Positions 24,801 through 38,422 of a DNA stretch of 64,000 nt are shown one piece after another (position 1 is the first letter of the stretch; each line of letters starts with the position of its first letter). The DNA is from Glandiceps talaboti. Its lineage: Eukaryota > Hemichordata > Enteropneusta > Spengelidae. The position numbers were made by a program, and so were the translations under genes. The stretch is taken from the NCBI RefSeq assembly GCF_964340395.1, contig NC_135551.1, positions 28,205,880 to 28,269,879 on the forward strand. The letters run 5' to 3'. The notes under the pieces were generated by a model, which worked only from the letters and a program-made list of their open reading frames with translations, was not told where the DNA came from and ran no database searches.

Positions 24801-27800
24801 CACTTAAGGTCACCATGACAGTACAGCATCGTGTTAAAGCTAAAGCTGTCTGTGTGCGTGTCAGCTGTGGTATGTGTTACTGGTGGTCTGTGTAGGGTCA
24901 ACTCATCAACGTCACAGGTCAAATAAGGTCATGTAGGCTTGTTAGTGTTTTTATCAAAAAGTATTTTGATAACAGCGTTATTTAATCATGAGCTACCTCC
25001 GTCTGCACCTTATGATAACATTCTCAGTAGATTGCCAGCATGTAGTAAGATATTATTTTAATGTTCAGTATATTTAATTTAGTTCATTCAATGTTACATG
25101 ATATTTGAAATTATTTAGAAATAGCAAAATTGGAAAAAGAAAAGTTAAATGATTTAAAATGTCACTAAATCCTCAAAATGACATATATCATTGACAGTTA
25201 TGACTTGACACACACAAAATAATTGACATCATATCAAATTCTTCCTGTCAATCATGATCAGAAAATGACACTTCAAAATTCAAGATCATTCCACTCATAT
25301 TTTACCAGATTATTTCTGACATTTTGTTTTTGTGAAGATTCAAAATGTGACGTCAAGAAAATATATTACTCAGCTGTTTATTTGAAAAACATTGTTTACA
25401 CAACAAAGTGTAAAACTTGATAATAAATTAAATCTGTATTTTCTCATCACTGACTGAGTGGTGATTAAAAGCATTGGAATTATTTATTTCCTCTTAAAAC
25501 TTTATACAAACATACAAGTATGGCTGAGTATATATTACAGCAAGTGGCAAGAAAAAAAAGTATTCTGTTGATAAATGTGTCAAATACAAGACTTTTTGCA
25601 GTATAGCAAATGTTCACCACTGGGTCAATGTACAACAAGTGAGACAGTCATTGAGGGAGTGGCCTTGAACCGGCGGACTTCAGGTGACTAGGAAGTCACA
25701 ACAGTGTCATGTCACTATTGCAACTATAATAAAGCCTAAAGGCTGCTGACAGATAACAGTAGAATGTAATATTTCATTTACATTTAATGCGTATATGCAA
25801 AATAGCGTCTATTGTGTCTTGATTTGAATTTGACAATACAATGGAAAGATTAGTTCAATACATTCATGCATTATGATATAACTTAATAACTGTTCTTTGC
25901 TAAAATATTGTATATTAAAAATACTTTTAGAGAACTGCAGTAGAAGTGATATAGTTCTGTGATTATTTCCAGAGCTGACAGTGAGATGCAGATGATGTTT
26001 TTTGACATCCTGTATTTATACTCACTGGTCACATTCAAAATGCATTTGTAATATAATGTTTATATGGATTGATTACATTTTTGAGAACCACATACTTGGA
26101 TGGTAATTAAAGTCATTTATACATAATACCTTGATATGAGCACTGTGAATGATTATGGCAAACAGTGGGAAAACTTTATTTGGGTGTTAGTATAGGGTTG
26201 AAGATGCAATATCTGTAAGTTCAGTGACTGACTTGTTTCACATATATACATGCATTGCTTCTTCTGTGACATATATACATGTATCTGTTCATTTCATATT
26301 CACACAGGGATCTTTACAACCAAATTAGCAATGTAACCAGATAGATGTTGAGACAGTAAATGTCACCTGATCAATTGATTTACTTGTCATTTACAAAAAT
26401 GGTGTTTCTAAATGAAAGCATGTGTAAAGTCCAGAGTTCACTCATGAAATTATCTTTAAATCATGAGACTTTGAAAGTTGATCTCATAATGTTGATTTTG
26501 ATATAAATATACTTTAAACTATATTACTTTTGTCCTAGGGAATGAAAATAAAATATATTTTGTACAGTAGCTCTGAGAATTCACTGTTGCAACCAGCTGA
26601 CAAAGGGCTTCATGTTAAGATTATCTGATGGCATGTCTTGTTAACGTTCCTTATGTGAGAAATGACCCCTTGACATTTTCAGAAATCTCCATTATGAAAT
26701 TTTCTTGACTTACTGTATCTATTACAGTGGACTCTAAGTGATACTTTGTTTTTAAAACAGACTGAAACTGAAGAAAGCATGACAAATCAAATTCTATCAA
26801 AGGTTTAGAACACCTATTAACATATCAATGCTTCTATGTTACACTGATAGTGATAAGGAATTCAAGTCCTATCATTTTGTCAGTCTTATCAGAGTACATT
26901 ATAATGTGTATACACTTGATTATCACCATGTCTATGGATTACAGTTAACATGGTAAATTCTTATCTTTTTGGAGGGACTCATGTAACTAACAAAGTTTGA
27001 TTTTCTTGAATTATTGAAAATTTGTTGTCAAACAAGGATGCTGATTATAAAAGCTTTAAAAACCCCTACTTAAAGAATTATTCCACACAATTCTCCACAT
27101 TTGTATGGAAATATTTGTTAACCATAATTTTTGTAAACAGTCACTGTATGTATATGTCTCTGACTGAAAACACTTTTCAAATATACTGCAGAAGTAATAG
27201 AATATCAATGGCATTATCAGCAATAAAAGTAATATTTTTTTGTCAAGGAAAATCTAATGAAATCTTCAAATTATCAAGTCATAATTTTTAAATCTTAATT
27301 GCGATCAAGTTTATTAATTTATTTATGATTTTTGTAAATCTATACCAGTATCATTTTAGTTTGTTTGAATTTTGAGTAATTTTATGATATTGACTGCGCT
27401 GAAACCATTATGTTGAGAGAAAAAAATCAAGTTAATTGAATCTCAAACCACTCTAGATTATATGCCATTCTTGCAAGCCAAATCATGTTTTTCTGCTGAT
27501 GCAAAATTGCGTCTTGAATAGTTCCGTACAGGGATGTTTGGTTTTACGATGATGATAGATGTAGGTTGAGCTACTCCAGACCACTGAACAGCTTCTGATG
27601 TGATAATATGATATACATTCTCAGCATTGCTAATGTCAATCAAGCCACACAATCATGTATCTGAGCTAAGTCTCTACAAGACTATGGAGACAAAATGCTC
27701 CCCCATGCAGATTACAATTTGCTGTGTTAAGCTTCAGTATATGCTATACTCAACAAGGGTAGATTAATTGTTTTATCCGTAATGTCAGTTCACAATATGA

Positions 27801-30800
27801 TACATGTAGGTATAGTTCTTTGTGCGTTCCCTTGTGCTGTATTACCCTCAATCATAATGTCAATTTGCAATATGATAGGCAGTCTTTGACATATTTCTCA
27901 TGCTGTTTTAAACAAATCAGACCAGGGTCTACAATCAAAAAAGGAGAAATAAAAATAGACTCCTGTTTCCAGATTATCTGATAACTCATTAGTTAAATTA
28001 AATTTATGGAGACAATTAATTCTTGATAATAATTCCACAGTTTTATGAAGTGTTCAGTGGTGATGAGTAAAAATCTATATTTGGTTATGAATGAGTTTCT
28101 AATACAGATATTTTTTGAGTTTCTCCCTTAAATCATGCTGAATATTATGAGATAAAGATTCATCTGCTTTTATCAGAGATTTTTGCAAAGGTGATAAGAA
28201 GAGAAATCAAATTATACTTTGCATATATTCCTCTGATATTATATTTAGTTTGATTTATCCCACTTTTACCAGAGGTTTTTGCAAAGGTGATAAGAAGAGA
28301 AATCAAATTGTACTTTGCATATATTCCTGTGATGTTATATTTGGTTTGATTCATCCCACTTTTACCAGAGGTTTTTGCAAAGGTGATAAGCAGAGAAATC
28401 AAATTGTACTTTGCACATATTCCTCTGTTGTTATATTTGGTTTGATTTATCCCACTTTTACCAGAAGGTTTTTTCAAAGGTGATAAGCAGAGAAATCATA
28501 TTGTACTTTGCATATATCCTTTGATAATGTTATATTTTGGTTTGATTACTGAGTACCACAATTTAATAGTTACTGTACTAAAATGAAGCATGACAGTCTC
28601 AAGCCATTAGCTGTCCAAGTGCTACAATCCCGAGGGTTTGCCTGGCAAACAGGGGGGGGGGGGTGTCATAAACTTAGTTTGCATCTCTTAAGCTGTTTGC
28701 AGCATTACTTATAATAGCCTAATAAAATTGATAACAACTGATATAACACAGAGAATAGCTTTGCCTCATTTAATTTACTCCATAGAAGTGATCTTACAGC
28801 TGTTTACTTGTGTTATGTAAGAGCCCATCATCAAATTTGTAAATATTGGTACTCTTTGATAACAAGTCCACTTGCTTGGCTAATGGCTTGTTCCTGTCAT
28901 GGTATCATTTGATTTTCACAAGATTTACCCACAATCTCTTATATACTGGATTTGAAACTCGAAATCTAAGTTATAACAAACAATTTACAATTATTTTATA
29001 TCATGATGTTCTTTGTTTAACAGGTGGTGGTTCCTATTTCATGATATCTCGTAATCTTGGTCCAGAGTTTGGTGGTGCTGTTGGTATTCTCTTCTATCTT
29101 GCCAATACATTTGCCACTTCAATGTACCTCATTGGCTCTGTTGAAATTCTACTGGTAAGTGAAAGAATTTTGCTACTTGAATATTTTATTCATGTTCTCA
29201 CCTTGAGAGTTCTTTGAATACTCATTTAGTATGGCAGCTAACAAAGACGAATCAAACATGAGAAACACTTGAGGGTCATAGGTTCAATGTGATTACATTT
29301 AGTTTTGAGTCTGTTATCATCAGGAGGCCGTATATAGACTGCAAGATATGATGTTTCACCATGATATTTCATCAGATCCTGCATTCTATATAATATTCAT
29401 GGATGTCAATGGTATCTGAACTTCATTTTCCATGATTTAATTACTCTCCTAACCTCCTCCTGGCTGTCATCTTCTAATCTCTTGAAGTTGGCACAAGATG
29501 AGTTTATAAGCTATGCTCAAATACTAAATACTTATTATGTGTACAATGTTTATGAATTATATTGATGCATACCTCTGAAGGCACTGAAATAGCAGTCTGG
29601 CATTGTTAGCGCATAATAGCTCGCCCAGCAGCACAATGACTAGTACGTATGCGGGTCCTGTATACTATGCAATTTTTTTGGGGGGTGGTTTCACCCAAGG
29701 ATGCGCATTGCGGCGCAATGACTATGCATACGCATTCTTTATGTTTAATATGCGCATTCTCCACACGAAGGGCACTAATATCATTATGAGGCAGTCCAGG
29801 TAGCTGGTCACAAATGAATCTACCCTATGCGAGCTTATGGGCTTTGCTTACTTATGATATTAGTGGCTTCCTCAACATTTCACCTGGTAAGTGGTATACC
29901 CTATACATATGATCAGTGATTTGAAATAATTTGTTTTTCCTAAATACAAGGTTATAGGTCTACCAATAGCAAATGATTGGTATACTTCTGAATCTACAAC
30001 AGGTATCTTTTAATCTACAACAAAAATTACACCCCCAAAATGTAGAAACAGTCTTGTGCTCTTTAAATACAATGTATAAACCTCTTATACATAGTGGTAT
30101 ACTTGTGGGTGAAAACTCAGCATGACATAGGGGAGTAGGGGAGGTGATTTAACCCAGTATGATTATTAGACAAGTGCCATTCCTGTATGTTATATAGTCG
30201 TATGGGATAGATATAGCCATATTGGCCAATGCAAGACAAAATTAAGTGCTCACTGACAGGTGCATATAGGGACTCAAAGAAGTTTGGGTTGGAAATTTAA
30301 ATTAAGGTAGAAGACACTTGATTAGAAAGGAAGTCATTTTGGTAATATGCACACAAATCTTGAATATAGTGAATTAATGAAAATCATACTCCAATCCAAA
30401 ACCACTTCATGTTGTGCACAAATGAACTGCCAGCAAACCTTGGATCCTTTCAAGATCTGTTTTAAAATGCAGTATCTTTTAACAAGTGAAATTAGTGTTT
30501 GACAACACAGGAATGCACACACCCTACCAGTTTAAGTAATTTGTTACTGATAAGCTAAACATTTCCTTTGGCACACCTCACTTGTTCACCATAACTCCAT
30601 ATTGTTGCAGCTCCTACCTCATGGAGGTACTTCAATCTAGTATATACCACTCTATGTCTTGGGGACGGTACTTCATAAATACTTAATTCACCTTCAACTG
30701 TGGCGATCACTCAGCCTCAAACAGGCTTCAAACCACCTCAACTGGCACCATGTTCCTACTCTAGTACTCATCCCCTAAACTGCCATTGACCAGATCAGTA

Positions 30801-32210
30801 GTGCCCTTTGCCTAAATATAAATTTATTATCTGATTTGTATTAAGTTGATATGATAGTTACTACCATGCATTATATATCATATGTTATTGTAATTGCCAT
30901 TATTAACATTATTTTAAAAAGGTTTTCTTTCTTAATTTGGATGTGTGCATCAAATGGCAATTCAGTACCTGTGGAACATATTCAAGTCTCTTAATTAACC
31001 CTTAGTTATGAAATAATTCTAAGGAAAACACTGAAATCATGTCATTCCCAGGTCCATATGATATTGTATGATAGACCTGTAAGGATTTGAAAGATGTTTA
31101 ATTCTGCAGATGTAAATGGAGTTAATGGAATTAAAACCATTATTACCCCCTGGTAGTCCTACATTGTATATTTCAATCATGTAGAGATTAAACCTCTTGC
31201 CCTTCAAAGATTACTGCTTGCACCATACACTTGGAAAATTTCCAAGCAAAGAATAGTTAGTCTACATGTACATTGCCCATGAGTAGTCATGCATACAATA
31301 CCTTTTGAAATGATTAGATTGCATTCAGGTATGTAAAAAACCATAATCCCAACTTTGTTCTAAATGAAGTGTAATAAATGATGAAAATTTTCATAAGTAT
31401 AGAAAAATCATTAATTCTCCAAATTTACATATTAGTAATTTGTTTACCCCCCAAAAAAATTGTTGCTGTTATTCAAGTGATCGGCTTATGAAATATTAAT
31501 CTATTTGCATAACTGGAAAGTTGAAACTGTGTCCTAGTGGATAAAGTTACATAATTTAAAATAAATTCAAATCTTATCATTAAAATTTCCAATTTTGGGA
31601 ATTTCTTAAATTTAATAATTAGGATAGAGGTGTGCCCATCAACTTCACATATTTCCGTATTATACTTATTTCGTATTGTGTAATATTGTGAAATTACGTG
31701 TTTCTCTTCCTTTTTTTCAGACGTATATGGCTCCATCTATCGCCATAGGAGATGTAACTCATCATAGCAACCTAATCAACAATTTCCGTCTGTATGGTAC
31801 TATACTATTGCTAATTGTAGCCTTAATAGTAGCCATTGGTGTGAAGTTTGTACAGATGTTTGCCCCTGTATCACTGACCTGTGTTATCATTTCAATTATA
31901 GCCATCTATGTAGGAGCTTTTACAGCCACTGCATCACGCAGCCCATCGTGAGTAAAGATAATTATAATTTATAAACCTTTGATTTTGACCAGTCATATCA
32001 TTACATTCTCCAATTGTTGTGTAAGCTATAAAACCAGACTTTCTTTTGAGTTTGAAAAATTATTATTTGTGGTATTTATTATCATTTTTTCATCACTGAC
32101 TTGATTTTTAGCACAACTGGACACCAGAGTACAGTCTTGTTGTAGGCATGGTAAAGTTTCTGTCTGTCTATTTATCTATGTGTCTGTCTTTCTGTCATCC
32201 TGTTTGTCTG

Positions 32211-32253
<43 letters not shown>

Positions 32254-35200
32254 GTTAGGTTACAATGCCATTGGTGCTATTTTTATTTATCATAGTTTAT
32301 TTTAGAATTTTTTTAAATTCGGAATATTTATTTTGCAGTATCAAATCATTTTGGGTCATTTTGATCAAAGTACATGTATAGATTAATCATGATTTTTACA
32401 GAGTAAGTATCAAATATTGGCAAATATTGAAAAGCATGAAAAGAATATATGGGTTGGTTTAGATGGATTAATATTTTGCAATGCTTTAGACAAGTGTTGG
32501 AGCAGGAATGCATTGGTTATCATATGTACGTGTAAAAGTATTGAATTAAAAAAAAAAGCAACAAAACATAATTATTTACAATATGGTTCTGCAAATTTAG
32601 TTCATTTCTATAATAAATAATGTATGTTTCTGATCAGATTTAGCTCATTTCTATAGTATATAGTATACAACATACAATATGGTTCAGAGCAGACTAACAG
32701 ATGGTACATTTAGTACCTAATACAATTTACACTGTACAGTATATGTGATGGTATCATGTTGATGTATACCCATATTTTTAGCAACACTCAATCCTCATAC
32801 CAACTGTTTTTTGTCAATGAAATTTTCTAGTAAGACTAAATTATAATAAAATATTTGTTTACATAAACACGTCTTTGTACTTTATCATCCTTATCAAATT
32901 ACAATGATTCAGAAATGGTCTCAATTTGATTTATGTACTATTTTGTGTATAAACTATATGTCTTATTTGTACAGGAAAGGGTCATGACATCACTTGACCT
33001 GCATATACAAAAAACAAAAACAAAGTACACCAACAGTGACATGATTTATACTGAATATAGAGTATAACAAAAGAAGGAGGTTCAGACCATTCTTTCATAC
33101 ATTTTAATGAGACTGTGTCAGTCATCGAAACTCGGAAAGATAAAATGTATAGTTGACGTTTAACGTCAATTATACATTTTGATCAAGAAAAATATTGGGG
33201 AATAATATTCCCCAATATTTTTCTTGGTTCAGTGAAGGAAAGTACAAGTGACCTAAGGGGCCTTTGTCACAATGAGTTGCTCGACGAATAGTGACAACCC
33301 TTTAGGTCATGAGTATTTTCTGGCCGAATGAAGAAAAATATTTGAGAATAACATAATTATACCAGTGGCAGTAATATCAATGAAAAATTTTGGAAAGTAA
33401 TGTTCATTTTGAACATTTTGAGTCATATTTCAGACACAGCAGAGCCAGTAACATATTTACGCATTGTTGTGACACAGACATGCGTTGTCATGACATAGAA
33501 CGACCAGAGTATATATTCCATATTTTTTGTTCTAAATGGCTCATGCATGGTATAATGATTTGTGTACCCCTTAATAACTATGACAGTCCCCTGCCACATA
33601 GAATAGAATAGAATCTTTATTGCATCCGTTAAGAAAACTACATTTCTTCTTTGGATTTTCTGCAATAAATATTTGGTGCTAAAACAAACTAGTAGATATA
33701 TAAACTACAGTAATGATAGTTAAATAAGGTTTACATGAAAGTTTAAACTTTTATAGGTTTGATAAATGTAATATACAATATCTTTTAGCTCTTCAGAATG
33801 TCTTTCCTTTTGATAAGCGCTGATTTTATGAAAGTTGTCAGTGTCATAAGTATGTGTATTTGATCAGATATGTTCACATGATGTCTCGATGTGTTGATAG
33901 GTACAGGAGCTTGAATAATAACATGAAATGTCTCGCTTTCCAATGCTAGCATAGAATTGTAGTAAGTCAGTAAAATTGCAATCTTTATTGCGATGGCTAT
34001 TTTTAAAAACAATTTCATGATTTATCTAATGTTAGTTTATACATGACTTTATTTCTGAAAGCCTTGAGTCTACATATATATTCTTCTTTGTGTATATTTG
34101 CTTGTACGCATTGACTGTCACAGAATGATATGTATTGAAACCCCTCACAGTCCAAATAGTGGGGGCAGGATACAACAGAAGGTTATGTAATGGCAACATG
34201 GGAAATCTGAATGTGTATAATATTATTACCTATTAATCAATCGAATTTGTATAGTGCCAAAATCCAATACGACATAATGTTCTATGGCACTGAACAGGAA
34301 CAATAGTGGATCATTGTAAAAACTTAGAAAGCTCTTGTGAACAGATATGTCTTGAAAGCCTTCTTGAATTTATTGACGGTGAGTGATGAACGAAGTTCAA
34401 GTGGTATGCAAGTGATATATCAAACAGAACTTTGGTTACTTCCATCTAATAATCTTTTGCATCAGAGTAGTTTTAAAGACAACATTAAGTATGTCTTAAT
34501 GATTTTCAATTGAGAGGAATTGAACACTATGAATAAAATAGTTAGAATTGTTGTATTCTACACTTTTTTTATTTGATTTCTTTCAGTGTCTGTGTATTAG
34601 GAGAAAGGTTGCTGACACAAGATTCGGTCACACAAGATGGTAAAATAATGTGTACAGACAATGAAACAGGCCCAATATATTCCAGTTACTGCAATGAAAA
34701 TAACAATGACACAGATGCATGTAATTACTTCTTGGAAAACCAGGCAAAGGCTATTTCTGGAATTCCTGGTATTGCAAGTGGTGCATTCCTTGGTAAGTGT
34801 ATCAGTTTTTTTTTTGTCATTTGTTAGATATTTTCATGTTTAATAATGATTATCAAGTTCATTTTATGGTTCACTGACTTTGAGTTCAATATTTAATTTG
34901 CTTTTACTAACTTCAGTTTATTTGTTGTATTGAACTTCCACGAATCAGGTTGATATCAGGATATTATTGTTGTAATTATAGTTTCTGTCCACTTTGTTGA
35001 CATTTTCAGAGAATGCACACAGCTATTACCTCAAAGATGGTGACAATACACAGCGTGTCAAGGGTAGTAAGGACAGAGGAGAAGTTGTTCAAGATCTTAC
35101 TAGTGCATTCTTTGTACTCATGGCAATCTATTTCCCATCTGTAACAGGTAAAGTTTACTGGATTCCAATGCAGTGCAGCAAATTTTTAACCTATAAAGAG

Positions 35201-38200
35201 AATCATAGTTCATAGGTGTCACTGTGTGGTCTACATTGTATATATCAGTATTTATCATTTGATTAATAATGAAATACTAGTAAATGAAATTATACATTTT
35301 GTATTGATTACGTGGCAAAGAGAATTTAATAAAGTGACATAAGAAATGCCAGACTTACAATAATTTAGATTGATAATGAGTAATATAATATAAACAGTAT
35401 TTTCTTAAGTAATGTTCTTAATGGTGGTTGTTAAGTAAGATGAACTTTCATTTGAAGAAAATTAAGTGAGACTGTACAATGATTCGTAAGAGCTATTTGG
35501 AATCACGTTACCTCAAGCTCTGTACTATTTTTTTTTATCCAGAAACAGCTCTATTTCTCATGAAACAATTCACTTTCTCTCAACAAGAGCCTTAAGTCAT
35601 GTTTGTGTCATTGTATCCTCTTAGCTAGAGGGTAATTCATCACTGCAAACAAGAACAGACAATGTAATGTGTTTCAATCCACTCTCATTGGAATTGTACA
35701 CATTATAGTTTGTGTTTTAAGTGGATGAAATGCGTTCTCAAGAGCTTTAGTAGTGTATTCCAATAAAGAATGTTGTGAGGGAGCTGTTACTCTTCTGTTG
35801 TATATATATAGTCAAACCTAGGTTGTTTTTATATGTGATCAAAATAATGACTTATGATGTTTTTGTTATTTTTGTCAAATGTTCATGATATTGCCATCTC
35901 TCTGTAGGTATCATGACAGGTTCTAATATGTCTGGAGATCTGAAAGATGCCCAAAAGTCTATTCCTAAGGGAACAATAGCAGCACAGTGGACTACTTCAT
36001 TTGTCTGTATCCTTTATCTACTTCAAATTGGTACTAATTGTTTTTTATAACACTTGGCAAGTGAAAAAGTACTATCGAGGCAAATACGTTGTTTAATGAG
36101 ATTAATATAGCAAGGATATTAATGAGAACTGGATATTAGCTTCAGATACATTTGTGTGTCATTATTAAATAATGAATACAATATGTATTTTTGTAAACTG
36201 TATACAATTATTTATAAGTCATTACAATAAGTTCAAATGTCCTTCATAAAATAGTTTTATAATTTGAAGGGTTTGATTTAATTGTAGTGTTGTTAGGTTT
36301 ATAACTTTGGTAAGTGAAAAATGTGATCAAAGTTTTAATATATTGTTGCAACACTTGTGTTACTAAGGATAATTTATAGCATCTGTAGAAAGTAAGTACA
36401 TTTCTTTTAGTTCATAGCAATAAATTTAGTAAAAAATTTGATAATGACAAGATAGGTAGCTATAACTTATGTAACTGTTGAATCACAAGTTTAGTAAGAA
36501 ACATAAAGTTGCAAAATTCAGAAAATGGAGTCATGTAAATGTCTGAAAATGGAAAAATCTGAAAATACACATAATTGACCATTGAGGATGTACTTACTCA
36601 TGTTCCTAATTTAGTCCCAAATGTTTGTACATCTGCAACAGCATGATTTTCGATTTGTTCGTTTAGTCAGTGTTTCCATGTATATGGTAAAAAACCGTTG
36701 TTGGTGTATGATGTAAACGCATGTAAACACATTAAAACAACAACTGTTACATTATTCTGAAAATAATTTTTAACCAATTTCACATAATTGCAAACATTTA
36801 CAAAAGATTTCAGCTATAACCTCTAGCATTGTTCACTCAGTGTGAACAATATTATTGGTTTTTTAGCATTTTATATTTGAAAATATTAACATGTATAAAT
36901 TCACTGTTTTAGGAAAGATTTTCTGTAAAAGTACTTACATGTAATTGATTTCCTTCATGAATACAGAAATGTACAAAAATAGAGTGTATAGGAAAACAAA
37001 TTATTCTGGATTGCTGGTTTATGGCAGTTGATTGTACTGTTACATGTAGTTTAATTTTATGAAGCTTTAGGGGAAAATTCAGATGGTGAATCAAAACTAT
37101 TGTGTGAGTCTGAATTGAGGAAGTGTCCTCTCTGAAATGCAGGCTCATGAAAAAAAGAAATGTATTCAGTAATATTGTCTACATGTTAGGTGAATTAAAC
37201 TGTACATCTTTGAAGTAATGTGGAGTGAAATCATCATGAAGGAAACCATTACAATGATGACATTCACCCGAGGCACAAAATTAGTTTTATGTTCAGAAAT
37301 CCCATGAGGTATAGTGATCTGTTTCAACTTGTTAAAGTCACTTTCTGATCTATGCCCCTGATTCAGTGTTTGAAACTCTAGTAAAAGCTGATGTCCTCTA
37401 TATGCATGGTTACTGGTGTGTTAATAGTAAGTTGCCCTACAACTTACAAGTCGGCAATCAATTTATATTTTAGTCTACCAGTCAAAGGTCTTTTAAGTAG
37501 TTGGATACAAATTTGTAATTTCATAGTGTCGAAATAAACAGTATAAGTTTGGTATTGAATGATAAGAACTTGCTCCCAATGAGGTTGAATTTGAAAAATA
37601 TTATTTCTTAGGTTTCAGCCCTGTGCTGCGCAAAGGACCCACAACAGGAATCTAAAACAATATACAGAATAGTTGAATATTTATAGTTTAATTAAATACT
37701 TGTGAACAAAATGTTTCTGTGATTTGTTTATAATACAACCAAAGGAAAATCAAATTTAATACAATACCAATAGTTTGGATGTGTGTCTGTATATTTAAAA
37801 TATTTAACTTTCAAGATAGGTTTAAGTTATATTACTAGCACTTCCTTGTTGTGATGTACATGGTCAGTACAAAATCCCTGATGTTACTTACGAATATCCA
37901 TTGAATGGTTGATTTTGAGAATGGTAATAAAATAGTTCACAGGTAGTGCAGATATGATAATTTGTTTGTATTCTTCATTGGAAGTAAAGAATGGCTAGAC
38001 CAGAGTAGGTACACTGTCATGACATTCCTTTCAAATGAACATTTTGTGTGTTTCCCTAACTTTAACTTAGATCTTTCATTTATTCTACTATTTGGTGCTA
38101 CAATTGACAGATATCTGCTGTTAGACAAGTAAGTATTATAACAACCTCAATAGATAGACTGTGAACTAAATTAGATATATAGAAATTAATCCACAGAAAT

Positions 38201-38376
38201 TGATAAAGGTTTAATTGTACTTTATGTTTAACTGTAAAAATGTTCACAAAATTACAGAGTAAGGAAACCTTGGACTAAAATCTTAAAATACAATTTTTAG
38301 ATGTTATCAGTCATATAAGAATGGCAGTAAAGAATGATGCAGTTGATATTCCAAAAAAATAATATAGTAGTTATAT

Positions 38377-38422
<46 letters not shown>

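Larger units (their letters stand above)
21458..29023 (+). other. KCC intron 5, the longest intron
   Basis: 7.6 kb, with donor gtaagt and acceptor ttaacag. It contains two tandem arrays (22714-23104 and 28140-28545) and a poly-G run (28652-28663). I found no other exon, RNA gene or coding sequence. Confidence 0.75.

Noticed and set aside
28160-28483. Open frames on both strands with a 32-residue repeating peptide
   Set aside because: Explained by a 96-bp tandem array whose period is a multiple of three, inside a KCC intron.
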